Part shown: in pieces, positions 8,708 through 18,407 of the stretch
Numbering within the stretch: position 1 is the first letter of the stretch
Layout of the letters: every line of letters starts with the position of its first letter
Origin: Lewinellaceae bacterium
GTDB lineage: Bacteria > Bacteroidota > Bacteroidia > Chitinophagales > Saprospiraceae
Direction: 5' to 3'
Assembly: GCA_016713985.1 (NCBI GenBank)
Contig: JADJOD010000004.1
Location: 1 to 64,000, forward strand
Length of the DNA: 64,000 nt
Translations under genes and position numbers: made by a program
Notes under the pieces: model-generated
Databases searched by the model: none
What the model was told of the DNA's origin: nothing
Seen by the model: only the letters and a program-made list of their open reading frames with translations

Positions 8708-10614
8708 GTGGCAAAAACATTGATTTCCCTGCTTGCGCTTTGCCTTTCCGTGTTTCAAGGATTGGCACAAACTCCTGAAATCCAACGAATTGACCCGCCC
8801 AACTGGTGGGCTGGCATGAAAAATCCCGAGTTACAATTGCTGATCTACGGCAAAAACCTCAAAGGCTCCGGCCTGAAGATCAATTACCCGGGAGTAAATG
8901 TCCGGCAGGTGCATGAAGTGGAAAACGCCAATTACCTGTTTGTCGATTTGTATATCACGCCGGAGGCCGGGGCCGGCCGGTTCGAGATCGAACTGAACAA
9001 AACGGTACCCGTAAAACGTGGGAAAACGATGATCGACCAGCCGGTCAAAGTTACCCGGTCGTACGAATTAAAAACACGGGACAAACATCCGCAGGAGATC
9101 AACTCCAAAGATTTTGTCTACCTGATCCTGCCCGACCGTTTTGCCAACGGCGACCCTTCCAACGACCGGTTTGCCGGCATGGCCGATTCCGTGGCCGACC
9201 GCGCCAACCCGTATTTGCGGCACGGCGGCGATCTGCCGGGCATTCAGAATCACCTGGATTATTTCACTGAACTGGGTGTGATAATTTTCTGGCTTAACTC
9301 GGTGATCGAAAACGACCAGTCGCAAACCAACGCAGGCGGGGCAATGCGCTCTGCGTATCACGGCTACGATTTTACGGACCAATACGCCGTCGACCGCCGC
9401 CTGGGAGGCAATGAAGCATATAAAAACCTGATCGACGCCGCCCATGCCAAAGGTTTAAAAATCATGCAGGATGCAGTGTACAACCACGTGGGTATCAACC
9501 ACTGGATTTTGCGCGACCTGCCGATGAAAAACTGGCTCAACCAGTGGGATACCTATACCAATACCTCCTACCGCGACGAATCGGTGTTTGACCTGAACCA
9601 CGGCAGTGTCAGCGATTTTAACGTGCAGCAAAACGGCTGGTTCGTGCCGTTTTTGCCCGACCTGAATCATCACAATCCATTCGTAGCCAATTATTTAATT
9701 CAACATGCACTTTGGACGGTCGAGTATTTCGGCATCGACGGGTGGCGGGTCGATACGTACCAGTACAACGACCTGGAATTTATGAACCGCTGCAACAATG
9801 CCTTGCTGAGCGAATATCCCGGGATGTTTATTACCGCCGAAAATGCGGTCAACACGGCCGTAAGCCAGGCTTTTTTTGTGCGCAACAACCTGTATCTGCC
9901 GTTTAAAAGCACCTGCCCTTCCCCCAACGATTTTGTTTTTTACAACGCCATCAACGCCGCTTTAAACGAAAAATTCGACTGGGGAAGCGGCTTCAACAAG
10001 TTGTGCACCATGCTGGCGCAGGACATCGTGTACGAAAACCCCAACCTGAATCTGACTTTCCTCGACAACCCCGACCAAAACCGCTTTTTTTCGGTGGTGG
10101 GTGAGGATTTGCGGAAATACCGGCAAGGCATAACTTTTTGCTGACCACACGCGGCGTGCCGCAACTCTACTACGGCACGGAGGTGCTGATGAAAAATTTC
10201 AAAAACCCCTCGGACGCCGAAGTGCGCCGCGATTTTCCCGGCGGCTGGCCGGGCGACAGGGAAAACAAATTCTCCGCTTCCGGTCGCACGGCACAGGAAA
10301 ACGAAGCGTTCAATTTTACCAAAAAACTGGCGCAATACCGGAAAAACTGCTCCGCTTTGCAAACCGGAAAACTTACCCAATACCTCCCGCAGGACGGTGT
10401 TTACGTGTATTTCCGGCATGACGAAACCAAATCGGTGATGGTTATCCTGAGTCAAAGCGATAAGGTACAAACCCTGTCGACGCGGCGTTTTGCGGAAAAC
10501 CTGCGCGGGTTCACCCAAGGTAAAAATGTGCTGGATGATATTTTGATTCCGGATATACGACAGATTACGGTGCCGGCGATGTCGGCGATGGTGGTGGAGT
10601 TAGGCACGAAGTAG
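8708..10614 (+). CDS. GH13 cyclomaltodextrinase/neopullulanase-like enzyme (frame broken)
   Basis: Restored length is about 635 residues. The chosen start is the GTG at 8708, which directly precedes a signal peptide (AKTLISLLALCLSVFQGLAQ); no ATG fits. An N-terminal cyclomaltodextrinase-type beta domain follows (IQRIDPPNWWAGMKNPELQL). The GH13 barrel then shows region I DAVYNHVG, region II GWRVDTYQY (nucleophile Asp, about residue 349), region III FITAENAV (acid/base Glu, about 377) and region IV LDNPDQNRF. Region IV normally reads NHD; here the His codon is CCC (Pro). The frame ends early at 10141-10143. One extra T in the T5 run at 10135-10139 restores it (ITFLLTTRGVPQLYYGTE), and the C-terminal beta domain then follows. 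Predicted role is hydrolysis of alpha-1,4-glucans or cyclodextrins outside the cytoplasm. Confidence 0.88.
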
Positions 10615-10680
10615 AACTCGCTCGGGGTTGAGTCAAAAGTCATTTGAAACGGGAAATATTATTTTGAATCGCGACCGAAC

Positions 10681-10715
10681 CAGACATTCCAGGTTTTGAA
10701 AACCTGGAATGTCTG
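10681..10715. repeat. 35-bp near-perfect palindrome (arm-1 nt-arm)
   Basis: Arms of 17 bp (cagacattccaggtttt / aaaacctggaatgtctg) flank a single G. It lies 66 bp after the GH13 stop and could act as a terminator hairpin, but no T tract follows. It has the same architecture as 58262-58294, which suggests a repeat family rather than a gene-specific terminator. Confidence 0.8.
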
Positions 10716-10794
10716 CGCATCATCCGAATAAAATTTCTCCCAATACGCGACAATATGCAACTTAAAGACTTTTGGCACAACCCCGAAGCGTCTT

Positions 10795-10866
10795 GTCATG
10801 CTGAACGTAGTGAAGCGCCTGAATAACAAGTGTTTACACCGGTTCCTTCGCTGCGCTCAGGATGAC
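10795..10866. repeat. Imperfect inverted repeat (gtcatgctgaacg type)
   Basis: The left arm gtcatgctgaacgtagtgaag and the right arm cttcgctgcgctcaggatgac pair as an imperfect hairpin (17 of 21 positions). Sequences of this type occur as dispersed intergenic repeats in many bacterial genomes, which is recollection rather than something checked here. Its right end is 7 bp from the next gene's stop codon. Confidence 0.6.
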
Positions 10867-10873
10867 ACGTTGC

Positions 10874-11577
10874 TCAGGGGCCTGAGTGACCGGGCATAAG
10901 TGACGAACAGATAAGACCCGGGGCATGCCTGCAAATAAGTTCGCTGATAAAATCCGGTTTGTCATAAACCATAAAATGGGACCCATCCGGAACCCGGACC
11001 AGGGGCTCTTCCAGCCTGCAAATAGGAAAAGTACGGTCATGTTCTCCGTGGATAGGTAAAATAGCCGTATCGTCAGGCATACGATTGTTTTCCCATCGCG
11101 ACACCTCCCGCAGTGCCCACTGAAGATAACAGTTAGTCGTTTTTTTTATCATATCCACTGACAGGCGCAGATGTTCCAGGGTTTTATACCCGTGTGCTTT
11201 TGCCCAAAACGGAAATGTTAGCATCGTAATTTCTTTGTTGAAAAAATGATACAAACCCAGGCGGTTGATCATCCGAAAAACCCGCGCATTTTCCTTTCCG
11301 GATTTAATACTGGAGAGCAATATGATTTTTTCAACGGCATGGATTTTTGCTATCTCCTGGGCCATGATCCCTCCGAAGGACTGTCCGATAATGATTTTAC
11401 GGGCAGGGTTGTTGATAAAACCGGCTGATATCCGCGCGGCATAATGCGCCAGTGTTTCCTTCCTTTCCGGTGTTATCCAGTCGAGAAAATATACTTTTTT
11501 TACCCCAGGTCGAGGTGCTGGAAAACCCGGCAGTCAAGTCCCAGGCCTGGAATCAAATATATTTCTGTGTTCTCCAT
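10874..11577 (-). CDS. Alpha/beta hydrolase (frame break near the N-terminus)
   Basis: Read from the ATG at 11577 the protein begins MENTEIYLIPGLGLDCRVFQ, a typical alpha/beta hydrolase start with the oxyanion motif PGLG, and stops after HLDLG. One extra base in the C4 run at 11503-11506 (G4 on the coding strand) restores the frame into VKKVYFLDWITPERKETL. The core then follows: nucleophile elbow GQSFGG (Ser), acid in PIHGEHDRTFP, and catalytic His in DGSHFMV. Restored length is about 234 residues. No signal peptide, so cytoplasmic. The substrate is unknown. It is divergent from the PLP enzyme, whose longer open frame overlaps this gene's 5' end. Confidence 0.82.
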
Positions 11578-11667
11578 GTCATACGTTTTCCGACGGGTTC
11601 CACACAAGTCGTTTTTGACGGCAACTTATTAGCGCCCGCCCACACCGGCAAAACTATATCTTTCGGC

Positions 11668-12627
11668 GTGTTTTTTAACCTTCCCATATCACCGTTGCAA
11701 GTCGTCGCCGACCACCCCGGAAAAACGGCCGGGATCAATCTGTTCGTCAAACGCGACGACTTGCTGCACCCGGAAATTCAGGGCAACAAATGGCGCAAAC
11801 TCGCTCCCGTGATCGCGGAAGTACGGGAATCGTTTCCGGCCGGGATCGTTACGTTCGGCGGTCCCTATTCCAATCACCTGCACGCCGTGGCTGCTGCCGG
11901 CCGTATTTTCGGCATACCGGTTGCAGGAATTGTGCGGGGTAAACATGCCGGCCCGGATAACGCCACCCTGCGCGATGCCCGGGAAAACGGTATGACCTTG
12001 TGCCCGGTTTCCAAACAAATGTACGATGCCTGCAAACACGGCGGCGGCGACTGGATCGGGCGGGAATTTCCGGGGCGTTACATCCTGCCGGAAGGTGGTT
12101 CTACCCGTATGGCGGTGGAGAGTTGCGCCTCCATAAGCCGGGAAATTATTTCGCAATTACAACAATATCAACATTTTACTTTCTCCGGGAAAGATTTGTA
12201 CATCTGTGTGCCGGCCGGTACCGGGTGTACGGCAGCGGGTATTGTGGCCGGTTTGGAAGAACAAAACGGGCAGGTGCTGATATTTCCGGTGGTCAACAGG
12301 GATTTTAATATACAAACGATCCGTCAATTGCTGGGCGACCGTCAAACGGCGCCCCCGACAGCATCCGGATCAAGGTTCCGCATCCTGTATGAGTACGAAT
12401 CCGGCGGGTTTGCCAGGTTGCATCCGCCCGTGCTCGATTTTGTACACTCGTTTCGCAGGCACAGCGGCATCCTGCTCGACCCGGTTTATACCGCAAAAAT
12501 GATGTTCGGGATATATGACCAACTCGGGAAAGGTGTTTTCCCGCCGGGCAGCACGGTGGTAGCGGTGCATACCGGCGGGTTGCAGGGTTGGCAGGGATTT
12601 CAGGAGCGCTGGGGTGTCGGGCCCTGA
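11668..12627 (+). CDS. 1-aminocyclopropane-1-carboxylate deaminase/D-cysteine desulfhydrase-like PLP enzyme
   Basis: About 319 residues, matching the family length. The frame is open back to 11452, but that extension overlaps the divergent hydrolase and has no family resemblance. I therefore choose the GTG at 11668, giving FFNLPISPLQVV, the usual N-terminus. The PLP-lysine motif is RDDLLHPEIQGNKWRKL (Lys of GNKWRK). VTFGGPYSNHLHAVAAAG is the cofactor/substrate loop, and VPAGTGCTAAGIVAG binds the PLP phosphate. Members of this fold-type-II family deaminate ACC or D-cysteine; many Bacteroidota members are uncharacterised, so the substrate is not assigned. The C-terminal TVVAVHTGGLQGWQGF is also typical. 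Confidence 0.85.
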   Translation: MFFNLPISPLQVVADHPGKTAGINLFVKRDDLLHPEIQGNKWRKLAPVIAEVRESFPAGIVTFGGPYSNHLHAVAAAGRIFGIPVAGIVRGKHAGPDNATLRDARENGMTLCPVSKQMYDACKHGGGDWIGREFPGRYILPEGGSTRMAVESCASISREIISQLQQYQHFTFSGKDLYICVPAGTGCTAAGIVAGLEEQNGQVLIFPVVNRDFNIQTIRQLLGDRQTAPPTASGSRFRILYEYESGGFARLHPPVLDFVHSFRRHSGILLDPVYTAKMMFGIYDQLGKGVFPPGSTVVAVHTGGLQGWQGFQERWGVGP

Positions 12628-12700
12628 CGCCTTTGTAACATTATCCGTTCCGCTGACGTCTACCATTCGTTTTTACGTTCACCTTTTCACCATATCGGCT

Positions 12701-13474
12701 ATGAAAAAAATAAACCTGCTATTCTGCCTGGTATTCCTGTTTGCCTGCCCGGCACTTGCCCAAACCGACGCGCTCCATCGTTTTATTGAGGAACACAAAA
12801 GCGACAAATCTTTTACTTTTGCTTACCTGAGCAAAGACCTTTTTGAGGTTGTTTCGGCGTCGGATATAGCGGATAAAGATTGGAAAAAACTCCACAACGT
12901 GGTCAAAAACATCGGCAGCCTGAGCATTCTGGCAGCGGACAGCATCACCAACGGCACCTCGTTGTACAAGGAAACCCTGCGTCTTATGCCCACCGACGAA
13001 TTTGACGTCTTGCTGACCGTTCAGGACGGGCCAACAAATGTACGCATCTGGTCCAGGGACGAGGAGGAGGCGATTACCGACCTGGTGATGCTGGTCGGCG
13101 CGCCGGAAGAATTTGTGCTGATTTGTTTTGCAGGCCAACTTGAACTGGGCAATATTTCGGAACTGGCCCGGCTGCTCGACGCCGATGAGGTGGATCACCT
13201 GGCCCGGGCAACGGAAACGGTGGCCCTGGATTTCAGGATCAGCCCGAATCCCAACAACGGTAAATTCAACCTGTCGGCTACGGACGCAAAAGATCCGCTC
13301 CTCTCCCTGAGCATTACGGACCAGAATGGTCGCCTGATCTCCAGTCTGAACCTTTCCGGCGACCCGGTTCAGCAGGTAACCCTCCCCGATTTGCCTTCCG
13401 GATTGTATTGGTTGCAGGTAAAAAGCCAAAGCGGAAAAATCGGCGTCAAACAACTGCATATCGCCGGAAAGTAA
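12701..13474 (+). CDS. DUF4252-like secreted protein with T9SS sorting domain
   Basis: Encodes 257 residues. The signal peptide is MKKINLLFCLVFLFACPALAQ. Residues about 22-175 resemble DUF4252 (SFTFAYLSKDLFEVVS; later VRIWSRDEEEAITDLVMLVG and VLICFAGQLELGNISELARL). The last 75 residues are a type A T9SS C-terminal sorting domain (ISPNPNNGKFNLS; ITDQNGRLISS; LPDLPSGLYWLQV). The protein is expected to be secreted or cell-surface attached through the type IX system. Adding a sorting domain to DUF4252, more often seen in small lipoproteins, is notable. The DUF assignment is by pattern and moderately sure; the sorting domain is clear. Confidence 0.8.
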   Translation: MKKINLLFCLVFLFACPALAQTDALHRFIEEHKSDKSFTFAYLSKDLFEVVSASDIADKDWKKLHNVVKNIGSLSILAADSITNGTSLYKETLRLMPTDEFDVLLTVQDGPTNVRIWSRDEEEAITDLVMLVGAPEEFVLICFAGQLELGNISELARLLDADEVDHLARATETVALDFRISPNPNNGKFNLSATDAKDPLLSLSITDQNGRLISSLNLSGDPVQQVTLPDLPSGLYWLQVKSQSGKIGVKQLHIAGK

Positions 13475-13664
13475 GCGGCAAGTCAGCCCTTTACACCCTG
13501 CAAACCCTGTCCATCCTGTTTATAACCTGACTGTTCAATCAATGCATTGACCTTCCAAACCGGGTCATATAGCCGGTTATGTCGCTTTAAACGAAACACA
13601 GCCCGTATTCGTAGAAAAGGTGGAAGGGCAGCGACACACGAATATATCTTTCCGGAAAATAAAG

Positions 13665-13704
13665 GAGACCGTCTCCCAGGTTTTTTTTGACTTGTGACGG
13701 TCTC
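13665..13704. promoter_or_regulatory. Hairpin upstream of the ABC ATPase gene
   Basis: Perfect 9-bp arms (gagaccgtc / gacggtctc) enclose a 22-base loop containing a T8 run. It lies 35 bp before the ATG at 13739. It could be a terminator of an upstream transcript or a leader structure; the sequence does not decide. The 264-bp gap around it shows nothing else. Confidence 0.4.
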
Positions 13705-13738
13705 TTGTTGTCCGGCAAAATATCAATTCCTGTTTTGT

Positions 13739-14614
13739 ATGCACCTGAACATCAGCAAGCTCAACAAATCGTACCGCAACGGCGTAAAAGCCCTCGACAA
13801 CCTCAATCTGGAAACGGGCAGCGGCATGTTTGGCTTGCTGGGCCCAAACGGGGCGGGAAAATCGTCCCTGATGCGGACCATCGCCACCCTGCAAACACCC
13901 GATTCGGGCAGGATCACCTTCGGCGATATCGACGTGCTGGCTGAGCCCATGCGGCTGCGGAAAGTGCTGGGCTATTTACCGCAGGAATTCGGCGTATATC
14001 CCAATATGTCGGCCGAAGACCTCCTGGATTATTTTGCCACGTTAAAAGGAGTCGCCAGCCGCTCCGAGCGCAAAAAAATCATTCAGGAAGTGCTGGAAAT
14101 CACCAACTTATGGGAAGTTCGGAAAAAAAATGTGGATGCCTATTCCGGCGGCATGAAACAACGTTTCGGCATTGCCCAGTTGTTGTTGAACAACCCGAAA
14201 CTCATTATCGTGGACGAGCCGACGGCGGGTTTGGACCCCGCCGAACGCAACCGTTTTTTAAACGTACTGCGGGAGATCGGCGCCAACAACACCATCCTCT
14301 TTTCCACCCATATTGTCGATGACGTAAAAGACCTGTGCAACGAACTGGCCATCATGAACGGCGGGCGGGTTTTAAAACATACCACCCCCGCCGGGGCAGC
14401 CCGGGAAATTGAGGGAAAAATCTGGACCAAACACATTCCACGCGAGTCGCTGGAACAACACGAAATGACCTGGAATGTGTTGTCATCGAGGTATAACCCG
14501 GACAACAACCTGAGTATCCGTGTATTTGCCGGCGAAAACCCGGGGCATGGTTTCGAATACGCCGTTCCGCAACTGGAAGACGTATATTTTATCGCATTAA
14601 AAAATGATCAATAA
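13739..14614 (+). CDS. ABC transporter ATP-binding protein
   Basis: Encodes 291 residues from the ATG at 13739 (MHLNISKLNKSYRNGVKALD). It contains Walker A GPNGAGKSS (residues 35-43), a Q-loop region in YLPQEFGVYPNM, the ABC signature YSGGMKQR (about 135-142), Walker B LIIVDEPTAGLDP and the switch His in FSTHIVDD. The C-terminal 80 residues are an accessory domain of the ABC-2 drug/lantibiotic exporter type. It is 12 bp upstream of the permease-peptidase fusion and surely forms one transporter with it. It energises that membrane protein from the cytoplasmic face. Confidence 0.93.
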   Translation: MHLNISKLNKSYRNGVKALDNLNLETGSGMFGLLGPNGAGKSSLMRTIATLQTPDSGRITFGDIDVLAEPMRLRKVLGYLPQEFGVYPNMSAEDLLDYFATLKGVASRSERKKIIQEVLEITNLWEVRKKNVDAYSGGMKQRFGIAQLLLNNPKLIIVDEPTAGLDPAERNRFLNVLREIGANNTILFSTHIVDDVKDLCNELAIMNGGRVLKHTTPAGAAREIEGKIWTKHIPRESLEQHEMTWNVLSSRYNPDNNLSIRVFAGENPGHGFEYAVPQLEDVYFIALKNDQ

Positions 14615-14626
14615 TCCGGCCCCCTT

Positions 14627-17600
14627 ATGTTTACTGCGATATTCAGGTTTGAACTAAAATACTGGTCCCGAAACCCTTCGGTATACATTTACCTCTTCGT
14701 TTTTTGGGTGCTGGCTGCCGCTTCGATGGCAGGCGCGGCGGGTATTTTTGGCGACGGTTCCGCGCCGGAGGACAAAACGGCCAATTCGCCGATGAGTTTG
14801 TTTGCGTTTATCGTATTTTTTAACAAACTGGCTTTATTCATTCTCCCGGCCGTTATTGGCAATGCCTTGTACCGGGATTATAAAAGCAACGTGTACCGTG
14901 TTTTATACTGCTTTCCGTTTACAAAAAGAGATTATTTGCCGGCCAAGTTTTCGAGTGCATTTGTTGTGGTATCCGCCATTGCATTTGCTGCCGGACTGGG
15001 TTTATTGGCAGGCACGCAGTGTCCGGGGGTAAACGCCGGTTTGCTGGCGCCTTTTGATGCGGGGTTGTATCTGCAACTTTATTTGATTTATTTTATTCCT
15101 AATCTGCTGATATTCAGCGTATTTGTATTTGCTGTTGTTGTATTTTCCAGAAACATAAATACCGGTTTTATTGTCATCGTGCTGGTACTGATTGCGCGGG
15201 AGATGGTCGCAAAATTAGCGGGAGGTATGGCCCCCCACCCTGCTGCATTGTTATTGGAACCCCTGGGAGAATCCGCCACATATTATTATACCCGGCACTG
15301 GACGGCAGCCATGGAAAACGGGCAACCCATTCCGGTTGAAAACATACTGATTTTCAACCGGTTATTATGGCTAATCTTTGCGACCCTTGTGTTTCTGGCG
15401 ACTTACCGGCGTTTTTCATTCAGCCAAACCGCCGCTTCGTTTTCTGTAAAAAGCAAAGACGGAACACGGGTGACGAAAAACAATTTCGGCGGCATCATCC
15501 GGGTGGCGCTGCCCCGGGTGAATTACCGGTTTTCCGGCCTGCAGCAACTTCAAACGGCCTGGAAACTATCCAATACGGATTTCAGGTATATCGTCCGCAG
15601 CGGGTCGTTTCTGAGTATCCTGGTCGCAGGATCGGTATTTGTGGTGATTTTACTGTTACAAATGAATCCGGCGAACGATGTGCGGGTTTTGCCCCTCACC
15701 TGGGTTATGTTGTCCTTTCCGGTGCTGTTTTTTTCTTTCCTGATCAATTTTATGACCTTTTTGTACGCGGGCATCCTGGTGCATCGCGCAAAAATTGCCG
15801 GGATGAGGGAATTGATCGACGTTACGCCGGTTTCCAACCGGGCATTGCTGTTTTCCAAATTCCTTGCACTGGTCAAAATGCAGGTGTTGTTGTTATCGGT
15901 CGTCATGGCGGCGGGTATTGCGGTGCAACTCAGCAAGGGATATTATCACGTTGAAATCGGGCATTATTTGTTTGATCTGTTCGGAATTCACCTGATCGGC
16001 TTTGTGATTTGGGCTTTTGCCGCCATTTTTATCCAGACGGTGTTTAGCAACCCCTATCTGGGCCTGTTTTTTTTGATCATGGCCGCCCTGGGTATCAGCG
16101 AACTGCCGCAGTTGGGCATCGAATCCTTAGTTTTCCGCTTCAATCAAAACCCGGAGAACAGTTTTTTCCTGAATTATTCGGACATGACGGGTTACGGCTA
16201 TTTTTTACGGCCGTATTTTATCTACAAGGTGTACTGGTTGTTGTTCGGCGTATTCCTGTTTGCCGGCGCCTTGTTATTTTGGCCGAGGGGATTGACACAA
16301 ACCTTCAAAGAACGCCTGTTTGTTGCCGGAAAACGCTTAAAAGGCAGTCTGGCGCTTGTGACGGCAGCGGCTTTGTTGCTGTTTGCGGGTATGGGATACG
16401 GGATATACCGGGAAGAAAACAGCGTCCACGGAAAGGTGTTGTCCGCCGGGGAAGAAAAGGTGTTGCTGGCACAATTCCGGGAAAAATACGCCGCTTACGC
16501 CGGAATGGCCCAGCCCCGGATCACTTCCGTGTTGATACGATTGAATATTTACCCGGAATCGAATGATTTTTATGCGGAAGGGGAATACCGCATCGTCAAC
16601 AAAAGCGGGCGGGCCCTGGACACCCTGCTGTTGAAATCGGGTTACGATGAGATCACGGAATACCGTTTTGACCAAAAAGTCAGCCGGATCAGCGAGGACG
16701 TGAATTTGAAATTTACCGTTTTCAGGCTTGCCGCCAGCCTGATGCCGGGCGACAGCATGACGCTGCGTTTTTCGGTAAAAAACAAACCCAACACCCTGTT
16801 CACACAAAATTCGCACGTGTTGCAAAACGGCACTTTTTTGATGAAGGATATTTTTCCGAGACTGGGGTACTTTGCCGGCGCGGAAAAAAACTATCCCTCC
16901 GACAGTACGGCACGAAACAACCATTACCAGGCCATTGACTCCGATCTGATTGATTTTGAGGCCATTGTAAGCACCTCGGCAGAGCAGACCGCCATTACAC
17001 CCGGAACCCTGCAAAAAGAATGGGCGGAAAACGGGCGCCGTTATTTTCATTACAAAATGGAGGGAAAAACCAAGTACCTGTTCGGCTTCAATTCCGCCCG
17101 GTACGAGACCCTGACGGACAGTTTGAACGGCATCGAACTAAAAATCAATTACCACAAGGGGCACAGCTACTGTCTGGAGCCGATGATGCGCGGACTAAAA
17201 TCGTCACTGGTATACAATACCCGTTTTTTCGGCCCTTATCAGCACAAACAGGCCCGGATTATCGAATTCCCATTGACGGAAGGCAGCTTCGGCACCACCT
17301 CCGCCAATTGTATCCCGATCTCGGAGAGGCGGTTTATTGCCGACACCCGGCACCCGGAACAAGGCGATATCGACATTTCGTTTTACATAGCCGCACACGA
17401 ACTGGCGCATCAATGGTGGGGCAACCAGGTGCTGCCCGCCGATACCCGCGGCGCATTGATGCTTACCGAAAGTCTGGCGGAATACATCAGCGCCAGGGTA
17501 TATGAAAAGGAATACGGCAAAAAAAATGCGGCCCGTTTTCTCCGGATTCAACTGGAGCGTTATTTAAAAGGGCGGGCCGCATCGGGAACTGCCGAACAGC

Positions 17601-18196
17601 CGCTGATGTACGTTCATCCCGATGAACAACACATTGCCTACGGAAAAGGGGCGATCGCGTTTTATACCCTGAGCGAGTATATCGGGGAAGAACGCCTGAA
17701 TGCCGCGTTAAAAAAGTACCTGGAAGAAGTCCGGTTTCAGGGACCACCATACGCCACTTCCCTCGGGTTGATCGGCCATCTCCGGGCCGCCACACCCGAT
17801 TCGTTGCAATACCTGGTCAAAGACCTGTTCGAAACGGTCACTTTTTACGACAACAAAATGCGCACTTTCACGACAACACCGCTGCCCGGCGGCAGGCACC
17901 AGGTGGATATTGAATTTGAGGTGGTCAAATACCGGCTGGATAACCGGGGCAACAAAACAGTGGAAAACGATAGGTCCGCTTCAGACGCCGTACCGTCACT
18001 GCCCCTCGCCGATTATGTGGAAATCGGAATTTTTGCCGGCGATACCAACCTGTATCTGAAAAAACACAAGATCAGCAAAACGGCGAACAAAATGAGCGTG
18101 GTGGTGGACCACAAACCGGACGAAGTGGGAGTCGATCCTTTTTTGCGGCTTATCGACGCCAATCCGGGAGATAACAAAAAGAGTATATGGCATTGA
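14627..18196 (+). CDS. ABC-2 permease fused to an M1-family aminopeptidase
   Basis: Encodes 1189 residues. The N-terminal 580 residues carry about a dozen hydrophobic segments of ABC-2 permease type in two halves, separated by a soluble linker (about 270-320). After a further membrane helix near residue 585, residues about 610-1189 form an extracytoplasmic M1 peptidase domain. It has the zinc site HELAHQWWGN (His924, Glu925, His928) and the third ligand Glu948 in MLTESLAEY. Nineteen residues separate His928 from Glu948; to my recollection this subfamily has the same spacing, one longer than classic M1 enzymes. The gene is translationally close to its ATPase (12 bp). The likely role is export or surface processing of a peptide; the substrate is unknown. 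The architecture is known in Bacteroidota. Confidence 0.93.
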   Translation: MFTAIFRFELKYWSRNPSVYIYLFVFWVLAAASMAGAAGIFGDGSAPEDKTANSPMSLFAFIVFFNKLALFILPAVIGNALYRDYKSNVYRVLYCFPFTKRDYLPAKFSSAFVVVSAIAFAAGLGLLAGTQCPGVNAGLLAPFDAGLYLQLYLIYFIPNLLIFSVFVFAVVVFSRNINTGFIVIVLVLIAREMVAKLAGGMAPHPAALLLEPLGESATYYYTRHWTAAMENGQPIPVENILIFNRLLWLIFATLVFLATYRRFSFSQTAASFSVKSKDGTRVTKNNFGGIIRVALPRVNYRFSGLQQLQTAWKLSNTDFRYIVRSGSFLSILVAGSVFVVILLLQMNPANDVRVLPLTWVMLSFPVLFFSFLINFMTFLYAGILVHRAKIAGMRELIDVTPVSNRALLFSKFLALVKMQVLLLSVVMAAGIAVQLSKGYYHVEIGHYLFDLFGIHLIGFVIWAFAAIFIQTVFSNPYLGLFFLIMAALGISELPQLGIESLVFRFNQNPENSFFLNYSDMTGYGYFLRPYFIYKVYWLLFGVFLFAGALLFWPRGLTQTFKERLFVAGKRLKGSLALVTAAALLLFAGMGYGIYREENSVHGKVLSAGEEKVLLAQFREKYAAYAGMAQPRITSVLIRLNIYPESNDFYAEGEYRIVNKSGRALDTLLLKSGYDEITEYRFDQKVSRISEDVNLKFTVFRLAASLMPGDSMTLRFSVKNKPNTLFTQNSHVLQNGTFLMKDIFPRLGYFAGAEKNYPSDSTARNNHYQAIDSDLIDFEAIVSTSAEQTAITPGTLQKEWAENGRRYFHYKMEGKTKYLFGFNSARYETLTDSLNGIELKINYHKGHSYCLEPMMRGLKSSLVYNTRFFGPYQHKQARIIEFPLTEGSFGTTSANCIPISERRFIADTRHPEQGDIDISFYIAAHELAHQWWGNQVLPADTRGALMLTESLAEYISARVYEKEYGKKNAARFLRIQLERYLKGRAASGTAEQPLMYVHPDEQHIAYGKGAIAFYTLSEYIGEERLNAALKKYLEEVRFQGPPYATSLGLIGHLRAATPDSLQYLVKDLFETVTFYDNKMRTFTTTPLPGGRHQVDIEFEVVKYRLDNRGNKTVENDRSASDAVPSLPLADYVEIGIFAGDTNLYLKKHKISKTANKMSVVVDHKPDEVGVDPFLRLIDANPGDNKKSIWH

Positions 18197-18255
18197 AGGG
18201 CGCAATCCTGTTTAAAATAAATAAACAAAAACGATACTTAATATACAAATTGTTC

Positions 18256-18263
18256 TATCTTTG
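18256..18263 (+). promoter_or_regulatory. Candidate -7 box (TATCTTTG)
   Basis: Exact match to TAnnTTTG, 145 bp upstream of the ATG at 18408. Transcription from here would give a leader of about 135 nt containing the hairpin at 18288-18325. No convincing -33 TTG is present at standard spacing. Confidence 0.4.
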
Positions 18264-18287
18264 ATTTGAAAACGAACAGCCCGGGAG

Positions 18288-18325
18288 TTATTCACCGGGT
18301 GACTTAGGAGTCGCCCGGTGAATAA
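18288..18325 (+). promoter_or_regulatory. Strong leader hairpin
   Basis: The arms ttattcaccggg and cccggtgaataa are perfect. They extend inward through a T-G wobble pair to gact/agtc, making a stem of about 17 bp with a four-base loop. No T tract follows, so it is not a standard terminator. Its position between the candidate promoter and the membrane protein gene suggests a leader RNA element, or the end of the M1-fusion transcript. Confidence 0.5.
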
Positions 18326-18407
18326 AATTGACGACACTGGCCCTAAAGAGTCGCGACCACCAGAAACAGCAGCATCATCATGAAACTTTAAACAAAAATC
18401 ATTTCAT

